A DNA stretch of 64,000 bases. It comes from Atherix ibis. Lineage: Eukaryota; Arthropoda; Insecta; Diptera; Athericidae. Under the pieces are notes generated by a model. That model worked only from the letters and a program-made list of their open reading frames with translations, was not told the DNA's origin and did no database searches. The translations under genes were made by a program, and so were the position numbers. Every line of letters begins with the position of its first letter. Position 1 is the first letter of the stretch. The DNA lies in contig OY282607.1 of NCBI GenBank assembly GCA_958298945.1, forward strand, positions 52,367,020 through 52,431,019, read 5' to 3'. Positions 48,798 to 61,070 of this stretch are shown here, one piece after another.

Positions 48798-49343
48798 TTC
48801 AAAAAACCCCACAAGAAAAAGTCCAAAGGTACTTCTTAGAGGCTATTGCACATATTCATTTCTTGAAATTAATTTCTTCTACAATAAATCGATTGTGGCA
48901 TGTAGTACCGTCGTGTTAAGACCACATATTTGTTAAATCAATATCTTCCAAGTTTTTGGGCCACAAAAAGTTCGTTATCATCTTTCTATACCGCTCACCA
49001 TTGACAGTAACGACAATTCCTTCCTCATTTTGAAAAAATAAGAGCCCACGATGCCAACGTAGCATAAACCTTCAAAAAACCTTACAAGAAAAAGTCCAAA
49101 GGTACTTCTTAGAGGCTATTGCACATATTCATTTCTTGAAATTAATTTCTTCTACAATAAATCGATTGTGGCATGTAGTACCGTCGTGTTAAGACCACAT
49201 ATTTGTTAAATCAATATCTTCCAAGTTTTTGGGCCACAAAAAGTTCGTTATCATCGATCTATACCGCTCACCATTGACAGTAACGACAATTCCTTCCTCA
49301 TTTTGAAAAAATAAGAGCCCACGATGCCAACGTAGCATAAACC
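48798..49343. repeat. 273-bp tandem duplication
   Basis: Two units, about 48798-49070 and 49071-49343, are nearly identical (only a few differences, such as ATCTTTCTATA against ATCGATCTATA). They duplicate the middle of the transposase relic. Confidence 0.92.
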
Positions 49344-49419
49344 GGTCATTTTTTCGGAATGTAAAGGTTTACATTCCGAAAAAAATAAAAACGGTCATTT
49401 TTTCGGAATGTAAAGGTTT
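49344..49419. repeat. 27-bp direct repeat with an inverted copy between
   Basis: GGTCATTTTTTCGGAATGTA with AAGGTTT occurs at 49344-49370 and 49393-49419. Between them TTTACATTCCGAAAAA is the reverse complement of its central part. Confidence 0.9.
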
Positions 49420-50172
49420 CTCGTGAACAATTTGTGGATTGGCTTCAGCCCAGTAACGACTATTTCGTTTATTCACCAATACGGAGAGATGAAAATGCGC
49501 CTCATCTGAGAAAATTATTTTCTTGGAATATTTTTTTTTTTGAACAAAAAGAATAATGATTATTTTCATAAAAAATTTGGATAATTTCCAAAAGTTGTTG
49601 AGGAGTGTTTCTTTCAATGAGTAAATTGCAAACCTTACTGAATACACCTGAGAGTGACAAGAGATTTTGACATTTCAAATATGGCCTATGAAAACACCCT
49701 ATGCATTGTTATTTTCATGATAATTGTTTTTTTATGATATTGCTGCATTTTTAAAATACTATTAGTAACACTAAGAAAACTTTGAAGAACGTATTAATAG
49801 TTTTGTTAGTAAAAAATTGCCTACAAAAAGAACCCATTTTGTTTGAATAATAAGATACCCAGAGAAGTACTTTTTACTCTAATTAAAATTCCTATTCAGT
49901 GAAAGAAATTCTGTGAAGACATTTTGAGACTCTAACAATATCCAAGTTTTTTTGATGGAGTTTTGATTGTATAAAATTATATAATTTTAATAGCATCGCT
50001 TTCTTTAAGTATAAAAAATTCTGTTGTTGATTTTAACTTTGCAGCGAAGAAATGAAAATACGAATAGACATTTGCACATAGGCAACTGTCAAATTAGCCC
50101 CAAAAAATTTCGAAAAAATGTAAAAATTAATATATTTTTAGAGAAAATAATTTATTGAATTTAGTCCATAAG

Positions 50173-50225
50173 TATCTACCTAGTCTTTTCAATAACAATC
50201 TTTTATTGAAAAGACTAGGTAGATA
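50173..50225. repeat. perfect 22-bp inverted repeat, 9-bp loop
   Basis: TATCTACCTAGTCTTTTCAA at the left arm is answered exactly by the right arm ending at 50225. Confidence 0.95.
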
Positions 50226-50443
50226 TCCGCTGCGGTGGTGTTACGGCGTCAACCATGACGTACGAGTTATTTTACAACTCCAAAATTTATAACCTTGATG
50301 CGAAGATCTTTTATTTAAATTGTTTTATTCAGCAGATCTAGACCACACTCGTAGTTTTTACACCGTTGCTGATAATTATATTTATCCCTTTATAAAGTGA
50401 TTCCACTGAGTAGTTTAATAATGTAGACAATCACCATTAATCT

Positions 50444-50505
50444 ATTAACCATTTCTTAAACATTATTTTGTCATTTTAAATAATAATGTTTAAGAAATGG
50501 TTAAT
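50444..50505. repeat. perfect 24-bp inverted repeat, 14-bp loop
   Basis: Left arm 50444-50467 starts ATTAACCATTTCTTAAAC; right arm 50482-50505 is its exact reverse complement. Confidence 0.95.
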
Positions 50506-51980
50506 TGACTCCAAAATAATTTATTCAATACATTAAATAAAATGAGTGTGATAAGTAGGTATTTATTTAATATAATACTAAAATGAATACATTTGGATAT
50601 AAAATGAAATTGAGCATTATTTTTTGCCAAGTACTTAGAGGCAATGAAATAAAGCCAAAATTACCATATATAATGTGTCAAGATATGCGCATAACATAAT
50701 TTGATTAGGTTTTTATTAATTAAAGTTTTGAAATTTAGAAGTTTACTGCGAAACTTCAAATCGGTCGTAAGATGATAGATTTGTACAAGTCTTCCATTAA
50801 AATTCCATTACCCTTGGACAATCATTTCTCATGAAATCTAAAATATAGTAAGACTTGGAAGCTATTCCTTTATTGAGCTATTCTTCAGAAGAAAATAAAC
50901 AGTAGCTACCATTATTTAAAAGTATTCTTCTAAACATGAAAACCCTAAAAATACTATTTAATTTTTATTGTTTTTGAATTTTTGATTTAAAAAAATTAAC
51001 GAAGAGTCTCTTCTTACGATGGAATTTTTTTAATATTGTAAATTTTTATGATTATTTGTATTTTACACTATGCGATTTAAAATCTTTTGCATAACAATTT
51101 TTTCCTAGTAACCATCAACTTTGATGATTAAATTTTATGGTTGAACCAATTTTAAAAATAATTAACAAAACATTTATACATTGTTGTAGTTAAGCAGCCT
51201 CGATAAAAATGTATTGCCAATTTTTCTTTACGCACTTCCATTAGCAGTTCCTTAATAGTAATATGGTCTTTATTAAGGTATTTTGTTAAATGTTACTACT
51301 CGAAACCAATTTTTTATATAATGGGAAAGAGTGTGTGGAACGATTGGTTAGGATTTCTTATAAAAATTTTATTACGAAAACATTAGGGTTTAGCCTTAAA
51401 TAAACTCAAATGTTTATTCATTTAAAAAAATTTTACATTTTACACTAAGTTTATAGCAATAATTACTTCCAATTGATAATAATTGCTTAGCTATATAACA
51501 TTAACCATTAATATAATAACATTACTGCTAGGTTAGCTTACCCTGAAAATTAATCATTGAGTATTAGGAGTAAGTGCTTATGATATTAATTGGCAAATAA
51601 TGTGAAAAATAAAATTGAAGTTGGATATCGCAAAAACCGAAGTCTTAATAACCGTAGCTTATCGTGCAAATAAGAACCACTTCATAGTTTTGACATTTTG
51701 CAGAGAACATATTCGCTTTTTTGGTAAACCTACTTATTATCTTATCTTATCGCTTCTGGTTTTACAGAAGACAACCAATAAACCATATTTTGGGTTAAAA
51801 TGAGACTCACAATACATTCTTGTCATTATAAGTAACAGTAGCGTAGACTTACTTAACTTTTCCAAAATTTATTTACTTTTTCAATAGTTTTATTATATAG
51901 TAAAATGGTGGAGGACCATATTTGTGAGTTACTCCAAAAAATGTTAACAAATTTTTGAAAAGTATTTTAACGTTAATATA

Positions 51981-52945
51981 TTGGATTGTCAAGAAAGTAA
52001 TTTCGTTTCAATTAAGTCCAACAGAGGACTTAATTGAATTTATTCAAAACCAACTTCATACTTAAGCCGCATAATAATATGTATTTTGACAGCTGACATA
52101 GCAAGGCTTGCTTGTGAAAATTCGATTTTTTGGTTGATACCCTTTCAAATATGGAAAATGAAAAACAGAATTTACGGAATATTTTACTTTTTTACTATAG
52201 AAAAGATAAAAATGCTGTTCAAGCAAGAAAAAAATTATCCGGTGTGTATGGAGAAGATGTGTTTAGTGAGCGCCAGTGCCAAAAGTGGTTTGCAAAATTT
52301 CGATCCCGCAATTTTGATCTCGAAGATGCACCACGTTCTGGAAGGCTACGTTCTGAAGCTGATGAAGACATAATAAAGATCGCTGAGAGATAAAGTTTAT
52401 AGCAAAATATCCTGGAGTAGAAAAGATGAACCGGTTTAAAGCATTTCGAAAGCCAATATTCATCAAAAAAAGGTTATGCTATCCGTTTGTTGAGATTTCA
52501 AAGGAATGGTTTATTTTGAGTTTCTACCGAGCAACACAACGATCAATCTTGAAGTATACTGTCATCAGTTGGACAAATTGAATGATTCACTTAAAGAAAA
52601 AAGGCCAGAATTGGTCAATAGGAAAGGTATAGTGTTCCAACAGGATAATGCGAAACCACATAACAAATTTGATCACTCGGTAAAAGCTTTTAGAGATTGG
52701 ATGAGATATACTGTCACCACACCCACCATACTCTCCAGACCTAGCACCTTCCGATTATCATTTGTTCATGTCTCTACAAAAATTTTTGTTTTATGAGCGT
52801 GGAATCATGCTACTGCCAGAAAGATGGCAAAAGGGTATTGGATCAGACTGGACAATATTTATTTGAATAAAATTTTAATTCACTATAAGAAGATCATCTT
52901 TCATTTTTATTTTAAAAGAACGAACTTACTTTCTTGACAACCCAA
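51981..52945 (+). mobile_element. mariner lineage W, copy h, internally deleted
   Basis: TIRs TTGGATTGTCAAGAAAGTAA (51981) and the complement ending CTTTCTTGACAACCCAA (52945), TA on both sides. The plus-strand transposase starts MENEKQNLRNILLFYYRKDK near 52150 and keeps the N-terminal region to KIAER. A deletion then removes the middle, including the first Asp motif. The frame resumes with LPSNTTINLEVYCHQLDKLN and QQDNAKPH near 52650. The C-terminal part is broken. Confidence 0.9.
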
Positions 52946-54539
52946 TATTAACTAAAATGGTTTTTCTCATTATATTCTTCTCGTTATATAGTCAGAATTG
53001 ACTTTAGTTTTGGAAAAATAGTTAATACTTTGAATCAAGTTAATATTAATTAAATAGTTTATATTTGAAATTATCTTTAATTAATATAAATAACACTGCC
53101 CACTCTAATTGTAAATATAACATGAACACTTTTTGATTCTCCATTGAGTAAAACCAAATCGAAAACTTTTCATGTTAAATAAAGTTTTATTTACATTACA
53201 ATATTATTTACTAATTTCAATATTTAAGGATATTTACTGATATTGTATTCTGCTTGAATTACTTTTCAATAATTTCTATTAACATACACCACATAGTATA
53301 TGTATAATTCCGATTTGTTTCCGGCATTTTCCGTTCAAGTTTGAAGATTAATGACCAGACCTGATAAGTGAAAAACTCTTCTTGTAGTACGTCTTTTTGT
53401 ATGCGAATAAATCGTCTTTAAAATCGAAGCAATTCTGTAATCTCGAAATCTATATATCAAAGTAGGCAACTGAGTCAATAACTAAATATTTGTTGTGTGG
53501 TATTGAATTTTTTTCCCACGATCGAGGTTAAGGCCATGCGGTAATAGACCTGATGTATGGTAATAGTAGTGATCTTAAACAATAACGACACCTGTGCTAT
53601 TAAAAGCACCTGTGCTATTAAAATAAGACTGAACATTTCACATTAAAAATATAATTTCATAGACGATAAGTAGTACAAGTTTTTGTATAAGTCTAAAATA
53701 AAATTACGTGGAACATTTCCCCTCAATAATCACTAAAAGCTGCATAAAAAATGATTCTATTTATTCCACTACCAGAGTATAATATTAACATATGTGGCCG
53801 ACAACTAAAATTTTTTTATGAATTTTCATTGTCGAATAATATTGTAGATTATTCCAACTAACGGGAGAAAGAACTAAAATTATGACAATTTCCGTTAAAA
53901 GTACTTGTGGACAAAATCAGCAAATCACTATCATTATCATAAAAAAACTGCTGATTTAGTTAAATGTTCAAATAAATAAATAAATTCTATATAATAATAA
54001 TGAAACATCGATGAATTTTGTATGAAAATAATAGTCGATAGAATATTTAACAAATAAATTTGAATGAAACTAATAATATGTATGGTCCAATAAGTTTCTC
54101 CTTTCAAAAATATGCGGAAAAAACATTAATTGAGTACAAATTTATATTGAATTGTGTGACAATATCTTATAATAATTGACTTGTTATACTATTTCCAAAA
54201 ATTCACTCTAAATAGGGAAATTTTTATTATATAATCTGAAGGAAATGAAAAAAAGAAATCATAGAGTTTTTGCTAATTTTATAATATAAAAATATCTTTT
54301 GTTAAAAATTACCGAAAGGATACAATTACCTATGTAAGTGTGGGTGTTATTTTGCAATTAAATGATTCATTGAGTATTGGGAACAAGTGATTATGTTATT
54401 GATGGGAAAAAAAATCTTTTTTGTTAGTGAATTTATTTTGGTGTTTCTCTTTAAGTGTACCGATTTCAATACCACATATTTTACTATTTCAACCATTTGG
54501 TTTTTATTCAATAACGCTGAATTTTATTTTTCCAAAATA
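52946..54539. other. AT-rich, nothing seen
   Basis: No gene. A tandem CACCTGTGCTATTAAAA duplication lies at about 53589-53624. Confidence 0.4.
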
Positions 54540-55388
54540 CGAGGTCTGTTCAAAAAGTATCGCGAATTTTGAACTTCCGCGGGTTACTTATATTCGATTT
54601 TTTATGGCGTTATGTTGGTACTCATGTCTCTCACTTATGCCGACAAGTTCGGACATTTTGAATGTTCAGATAATTTTTGACAGCTGCTTTGCTTACACGT
54701 GTTTTGGCTCGTCTTCGATTTTTTCCCATTCCAAAAAATGGATCAAAGAATCTGTATTAAATTGTGTGTGAAAAACAAAATTAATTGCGCGTACGCATTC
54801 CGAATATTGCCTGTGGCATATGGTGAAGCTACACCTTGGACCGAAGTAACGTTTATCGGTGGTACAAAATTCGGTCGAATGTGAAGGTTTTGCTTACAGT
54901 TTTTTTTCGATTGCAGGGGCGTGCCACAGGGTAGAACGGTCAATAAGGAATATTACCTGCAAGCTATGCGCAAGTTGCGTGAAACAATCCGCCAGAAACG
55001 CCCGGATTCGTGGAAGAACAAAGATTGGCTTTTGCACCATGATAACGCCCCTGCTCACGCATCGTTGCTTGTGCGTGAATTTTTGGCCAAAAACAACACA
55101 CTGATAATGCCGCAGCCACCGTAATCCCCAGATCTGCCCCCTCTGTGACTTTTTCTTCTTCCCGAAACAGATTCTTTGATCCATTTCTTGGAATTAGCAA
55201 AAATCAAAGACGAGCCAAAACACGTGCAAGCAAAGCAGCTGTCAAAAATTAATTGAACATTCAAAATACCCGAACTTGTCGGCATAAGTGAGAGACATGA
55301 GTACCAACATAACGCCACAAAAAATCGAAAATTGAATATACGTAACCCACTGAAATTCAAAATTCGCGATACATTTTAAACAGACCCA
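54540..55388 (+). mobile_element. rearranged mariner (lineage R, copy f) with start codon and long inverted ends
   Basis: The left end CGAGGTCTGTTCAAAAAGTA follows TA at 54538-54539. This copy keeps the transposase start, MDQRICIKLCVKNKINCAYA at about 54739, so it shows where the leader ends. A deletion then joins to [13 protein letters not shown] and the core [36 protein letters not shown], followed at 55165 by the inverted 5' end with the same joint as copies a, b and e. The right end is CAGACCCA, with TA at 55389-55390. Confidence 0.88.
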
Positions 55389-55390
55389 TA

Positions 55391-55481
55391 TTATTAATAT
55401 TTAATATAAAAATAAAATAAGGAAATACAGGAGACAAAAATATTACGGAAACATTAGACTCACTCGAACACCGACGTAAGC
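55391..55481. repeat. copy of the 93-bp mariner-flanking sequence
   Basis: See 42609-42724. Identity stops abruptly after GACGTAA. Confidence 0.85.
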
Positions 55482-56205
55482 AGAATTGATTTATAAAGTT
55501 AATTTTAACTTGTTGATAAGCATAAGGTAGCATGTAGAAAATCTCAATTTTTTTTATTACAACAATGCTTATTATTTATTATTAAACCCCAAATGGTAAT
55601 AAATTTATTATAATTAATTTCATTCAATCATATTTGCCTTGCCGGCTATCAATTATTATTATTGATACGCCAGAACTCTGTAGTATACAGTAGTCAATGT
55701 GTGACTGTACAGGACATCCATATTATCAGGTGATAAAACCAATTTTAATTATGAACATTTCAAATTCTGATTATGTAGAAATTTTATCAAATAATCTATG
55801 GTGCCAAGAGTTCTTTTTAGATAATCTAATAATTGATAGTGGCTAATTTAAGGAGTTAACAGCATATTTTGCCTACTAAAATAAAATCGAAACAAAAATC
55901 ATATTATGTAGTTTTTTCTATTAATTACAAAAATACAGAAAAAAAACTTTGATTTAGGAAATTCATCAATATTTTTATAAGGTAAAAATTCATAGTTGAT
56001 AGAGTTTTAAAAAAATGTCTTAAAATTATAATAAGTAGATTTTGATGAGCTAATCTAAATAAACTATGATAAATAGTTTATTAATTTGGGTATGTTAAAT
56101 TAAAAAAAATTTTAGCACAAATAATTTTTGAGCAATTATGATTTAAATCTGTAAATAATAATCATTATCAAAACCAACGGCGCAAAAAAACAGAGTTCCG
56201 ATCTA
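55482..56205. other. AT-rich spacer, nothing seen
   Basis: No gene recognised. Confidence 0.4.
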
Positions 56206-57130
56206 TGCTTAATTCAGTGTTGCCCCTTATAACTCGTGCTTGCTTGACTGACATAACAGATTCATGAAGCATGAATTCTGCTACCCTAAAGTAAACTTTT
56301 CCCGCAGGATCTTTCTCATCTAAACAAATTCAGTGTCCTACTCCGCGCAGCCTAGTTAGTCTTTTATCACTCATGCGGGTCGTAATAAAACTCCAAAATT
56401 CCATTATCAAATATGCGCCAGAATGGTCTTTTTACTTCAGGGGACCAAATATTTTTCAAATGAATATTTACTCGAATTTGGATGGGACCCTTTGTTTTCG
56501 AAGAATACAAGAGCTTTGATAAATCCAAGGTCTTACATATGTGTAGGAAGTAGCATTGACTTTACTACTAGTGTTTTTGTAAAGTCGGATTGACTGAAAT
56601 AAACTCTGCATAGTAAATTTGAATTGACTGAAATGCCAACAATCGTGAGCGAATTTCTTCCGTGCTGTTGTTTTCGGATGTTTGACCACAGATAAGAGAA
56701 CAATTCTCAAAGCTTATAATTTTCGCTGCCGGCGTTCACGTATAGCCATCGCTGCCGGCGTTCACGTATAGCCTCTGATTTCTTATAGGCGACTCAATTT
56801 TTGCGAAGCCTTGCCTCACAGACTTTTATGGTCAATCCATTATGTCGATATCGTTGTGACGTATGACCAAAGTTGGGTGCATCTATCTAATAAGAGCGGT
56901 ACTCTTTATGCTGACCCCAAGTCTTGAATCATCTTCTGCAGCACATGTTAAAACATGAGGCTCCATTCCATTTAGCAGTCTTAAAATTTGGTGAGGGTCA
57001 ACCTAGTCAGCCTAAGTTTTGCGGGGATATGGAACTCGCTCTTGATTTCACTCAGTTTTTCCCTGACTTTTCTTTTACTGGAAAACTGAAGAAATCGATG
57101 AAATTTTGGTTAAGCTGCTATCCATAACAG
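56206..57130 (-). pseudogene. probable LINE C-terminal relic
   Basis: On the minus strand around 56300-56400 decayed sequence reads LTRLRGVGH, then LDEKDPAGKVYF, resembling the WLGHV-RMDE-PA-KV motif at the end of many non-LTR polymerase proteins and the pieces at 33812 and 62690. The rest, up to 57130, is GC-richer than its surroundings but too broken to assign. Confidence 0.45.
56728..56775. repeat. tandem 24-bp duplication
   Basis: CGCTGCCGGCGTTCACGTAT with AGCC occurs twice in tandem (start about 56728 and 56752). Confidence 0.85.
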
Positions 57131-59295
57131 TGTCCCTATCTTCGTTTTTGTGTTCCAGTTTTCTGGCAATAATTCACCGTCTCTTTGGTGATTCAATAAG
57201 ACTCACCTAATTTATTCTCGTTATGATCGTGTTATTGAACAGCTCATCAATATAATCCGATTCCGGACTTATTGGTATTTCTAAGAACTCTTTTTTGTCC
57301 ATGATTAAATTAAAAAACTTTTTCTCAGCTGCATATAGCATTGGAAAAATTGTTTAAAAAAACTTATTTAAAACGAACAAAAATAAATATCATCTTTATC
57401 AATGCCACGACAGCCGTATCTGCTGAATTAAAGAACTCCTGACCTTCCGGGTTCGCGCCACAGTCCTGCAGTTCGACACTTCTACCATGTTTTGGGCGTT
57501 TTGACTAACACAGTCCCTCCACCGAAGACAGGCAGCCTATTGAGCCAAATTTTATCCATAACCGGGAGAGGTCGAGGTAACTCTCCCGGATCTCGTCGTT
57601 TCATAGGCTGCGGAATCATCCCTCCACCAATGGTTTTTGTTGAGAAAGAAAATTCTTCGAAGGACACTCCTCTCGAACGCAGACAAGAGTTCGCAATGGT
57701 TTTTGTTGAGAACTCAAGTATCCGAAGAATGGGAAGACTTTAACATTTTCGAGTGAAAAAATTTGGACTGACTGAAGTTGGCTCTGCTGGTTACCAGTCT
57801 TGTTATCGGCCGCGACCCTTAATGCTAAGGTTTTATCTTCCTTCTTCTTTCAAAACATACTCCATTCTTTATTCTTTATTTTGTGGCAAATAATATTTTC
57901 CAAGAATGTTTTCAACCATTTCTATTTATTTACTGTTTGACATAAAAAAAATTATTTTTTACATAAAAAAGATTTTGAGTAGGCTACTAGAGGTTATCCC
58001 ATTCCTACACTTTAACAAACGCCACCAAATTTAATTTAAAATTTGCTAAAATCCCATTAAAAACTTATTTACGTTTTCATACACTCGTTCTAAAAGTTAA
58101 GTATATAACCATGGAAACTTTGAGATGCAATATGGCAAAGTATGATCGCAATATTTGCAAAATAGCGTCTCTAAAATTAAGCTTTTTTATTTGTTTTTTT
58201 TTTTTTTTTTTGGTTGGTATAGAAAAAACTTTCTGCGAACAAACAAGTAGAACGGAAGTAAATTTGCAATTTAACAAAGTATACGAAAATATAAACTTAA
58301 TAATAATAGAGAGCGAGAAGAAACGAAATGTATGTAGGCATAATATTTAAAGAAAATTTCAAAGGATAAAAGAGGGTAAAAAAGTGTACAAAAGTTCATA
58401 GGAAATTTAAATCAGTTACGTTTCGTTTTCTGTTCAAATTGTACATTTCTCCCCAATTTGGAGTATTATCAACAACAACAAAAAACAAATAATTCCTGTA
58501 ATAAAATGTTTTCACAATCTGGTTATGCAGAGAAATTTGTAGCTGTCACAAAGAAAAACTGCGATACTTTATTAACATTAAAAATGGCGAATTCTTGGAG
58601 GAAAGGTTTTTCCCTTAGAAAAAATTGAGTTTATGTACAAATTTTATACTGAAAGTCAAAAACAGAACATTCTGAAAATGTTCATTATTTTTATTTATTG
58701 CTAAATAATTAAACGCTGTTTATTTCTTATGCTGAGACGCAATGACTCTTTTTCGTCCTGTTTATAATTTTGAGTTTAAAGAATGCAGAAAATTTGATTT
58801 TATATAAATCCAGCAAAAGATTTTCAAAATAAAATTATCGATAGGACATGCTTTAATAACCGTTTATTCAGAAGAGATATTCTTCCAACTTTCTTGATGA
58901 TAATTTGCTTAGAGTTTTCCACAGGCTACTAATGAGAGTACAAATGTGTTATGAAGTCCCCTATGTCAAATGTAATGTCATCATTGAAACTTTAGCATCC
59001 CTTGCGAATTAACCAACACTTTCGTCTGTTTTCATATGCACAATATCCTTATAATATATGCCAAGGGCCATATTGTTACCTTACAACTATGTAAGCACAA
59101 TTTTGCGTTATCTTCAATTACGATAATTAGTTAAATGGAATAATTTCAAAAATTATTAGAAAAAGTTTTTTTATTTCTTATAAAAAAGAACAAAATTACA
59201 AAAAAATTAATAAGATATTTTATAAGAAAACCCTTTTAGAAGATTTTATTATTATTTAAGTAGAGCATTTATCATTTCCATATTACTTGTACATA
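57131..59295. other. no supported gene; GC-richer patch at 57400-57840
   Basis: The patch at 57400-57840 has open frames on both strands (57492-57743 plus, 57482-57667 minus), a short hairpin (CCGGGAGAG with CTCTCCCGG, 57560-57590) and twice AATGGTTTTTGTTGAGAA. It may be a transposon fragment; no family is recognised. The rest is AT-rich. Confidence 0.3.
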
Positions 59296-60621
59296 TTGGG
59301 TTGTCCGGAAAGGAATTTCGTTTTTAATATTTTATTCAATTAAATATTGTCTAGTCTGATCCAATACCCTTTGCCATCTTTCTCGCAGTAGCATGATTCC
59401 ACGCTCATAAAATGTTTGTTCTTTACTGGCAAAAAACTGATCCAAGTGATTTTTGACCTCCTCATTTAAATAAAACGTTTTACTGTCTAAAAAATTTTGT
59501 AGAGACCGGAACAAATGATAATCGGAAGGGTCTAGGTCTGGAAAGTATGGTGGGTGTGACAGTATATCCCATCCAAGCTCTAAAAGCTTTTGCCGAGTGG
59601 TCAAACTTGTATGTGGTTTCACATTATCCTGTTGCAACACTATACCTTTCCGGAACAAATGATAATCGGAAGGGTCTAGGTCTGGAAAGTATGGTGGGTG
59701 TGACAGTATATCCCATCCAAGCTCTAAAAGCTTTTGCCGAGTGGTCAAACTTGTATGTGGTTTCACATTATCCTGTTGCAACACTATACCTTTCCTATTG
59801 ACCAATTCTGGCCTTTTTTCTTTAAGTGAATCATTCAATTTGTCCACCTGATCGTTGTGTTGCTCGGTAGAAGCACATAATAAACGATTCCTTTTAAATC
59901 CCACCAAACAGATAGCATAACCCCTTTTTTGATGAATATTGGCTTTCGAAGTGCTTTGAGTCAGTTCATTTTTTCTACTCCAGGCGTATCTTTTGCGCTT
60001 AACATTGTTGTAGACAACTCATTTCTCGTCCCCAGTGATGATACGCTTCAAAAATTAGTCATTTTCTTGGCGTTTGAGAAGCAAATCTTAAACGTCAATG
60101 TGACGGCACAAATTTTTTTCCGTATAAGATGAAGAACCCATATGTCGAGCTTTGAGATAAAACCTAACCGTTTCAAATGATCATGAATGGTCGACTTCGA
60201 TAAATTTAATCTGTCAGCGATCTTTATTGCGTCTTCATCAGCTTCAACTGTCCTTCCAGAACGTGGTGCATCTTCGACATCAAAATTGCCGGTTTGAAAT
60301 ATTGCAAACCAGTTTTCGCACTGGTGCTCACTTAAGAAAACTTCTCCATACACATCGGATAATTTTTTTTTGCTTGATCTTTTCTATAGTAAAAAAAGTA
60401 AAATATGCCGAAAATACTGTTTTTCACTTTCCATATTTACAATAAAAGGGTATCAACCAAAAACTACTGTGCAGAATAATCGAATTTTATCACAAGCAAG
60501 CCTTGCTAAGTCAGCTGTGAAAATCCATATGATTATTCGGCTTAAGTGTAAAGTTGGTTGTGAAAAAATACAAATAAGACTTCTGTTGCGAAACAACGAA
60601 ATTACTTTCAAAACAGCCCAA
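59296..60621 (-). mobile_element. mariner lineage W, copy i, near full length
   Basis: TIRs TTGGGTTGTCCGGAAAGGAA (59296) and the complement ending AGCCCAA (60621), TA on both sides. On the minus strand the transposase runs from about 60440 (MESEKQYFRHILLF) through VYGEVFLSEHQCENWFAIF, DAPRSGRTVEADEDAIKIAD, HDHLKRLGFISKLDIW, then frame changes, DKLNDSLKEKRPELVNRKGI, two copies of the QQDNVKPHTSLTT to LDPSDYHLF segment, and the C-terminus ending RQYLIE at 59332. Frameshifts and a stop make it inactive. Length 1326 bp; subtracting the 144-bp duplication gives about 1.18 kb. Confidence 0.92.
59506..59793. repeat. perfect in-frame tandem duplication, 2 x 144 bp, in mariner transposase
   Basis: Units 59506-59649 and 59650-59793 are identical base for base as read. 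Each encodes 48 residues that include the second catalytic Asp (QQDN) and the third-Asp region (PDLDPSDYHLF). The frame stays open across both. Confidence 0.97.
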
Positions 60622-61070
60622 TATTCTAAGAGAAGCAAGCCACTTAATACCAATAGAGGAGAGTGGGCAGCACTATAATTACTTTCAATGCACTCAAGAA
60701 ATTTACTAATACATCCTGATCTTGCAAAAGTTCAGTAACGACACTACTACACTGTTTAAGAAAGGAAAAAAAAACTTGGAAGAGCTTCTGTGAAACGCTA
60801 AATTCAAGTCTATTTTAGAATTATCTAAATTGATAGTACATATATTTATTAACTGTTGACCTGAAGTTGGTTGGGCCTTTGAAAATATAAAATATGTGAA
60901 GTAACTGCAATTTATACATATGCATAATATACATAAAATCAACGGAAATCCCTCTAGTGACAATACGATTAATAAGGTTTGAGTTGATAAACCTTATGCT
61001 GGCAATCTCTGTAACAGTTGAGATTGCTGGCAATCTCTTTTTATGCTGGCAATCTGTGTAACAAATGTCA
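60622..61070. other. AT-rich spacer with small repeats
   Basis: TTATGCTGGCAATCT occurs at about 60998 and 61041, with GCTGGCAATCTCTTTTT between, three near-copies within 70 bp. No gene. Confidence 0.4.

Larger units (their letters stand above)
48690..49680 (-). pseudogene. Tc1/mariner-type transposase relic, fourth type, with internal duplication
   Basis: Minus-strand pieces in order: KKIIFSDEAHFHLSVLVNKR (first Asp, about 49460-49530), AEANPQIVHEKPLHSEKM, then decayed VTVNGERY-type sequence, and finally FLKSLVYVNALTFNIEGQIR near 48700-48800. This arrangement matches transposases common in insect genomes. Stops and a 273-bp tandem duplication destroy it. No terminal repeats are seen. Confidence 0.7.
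49681..51980. other. AT-rich, two perfect hairpins, no gene
   Basis: No gene is recognised. It contains the inverted repeats at 50173-50225 and 50444-50505. Confidence 0.4.

Noticed and set aside
57482..57743. Pro/Gly-containing open frames on both strands
   Set aside because: Short, overlapping, no family; kept only as an unassigned patch.
59547..59801. 84-codon plus-strand open frame with an internal repeat
   Set aside because: Antisense shadow of the duplicated transposase segment.
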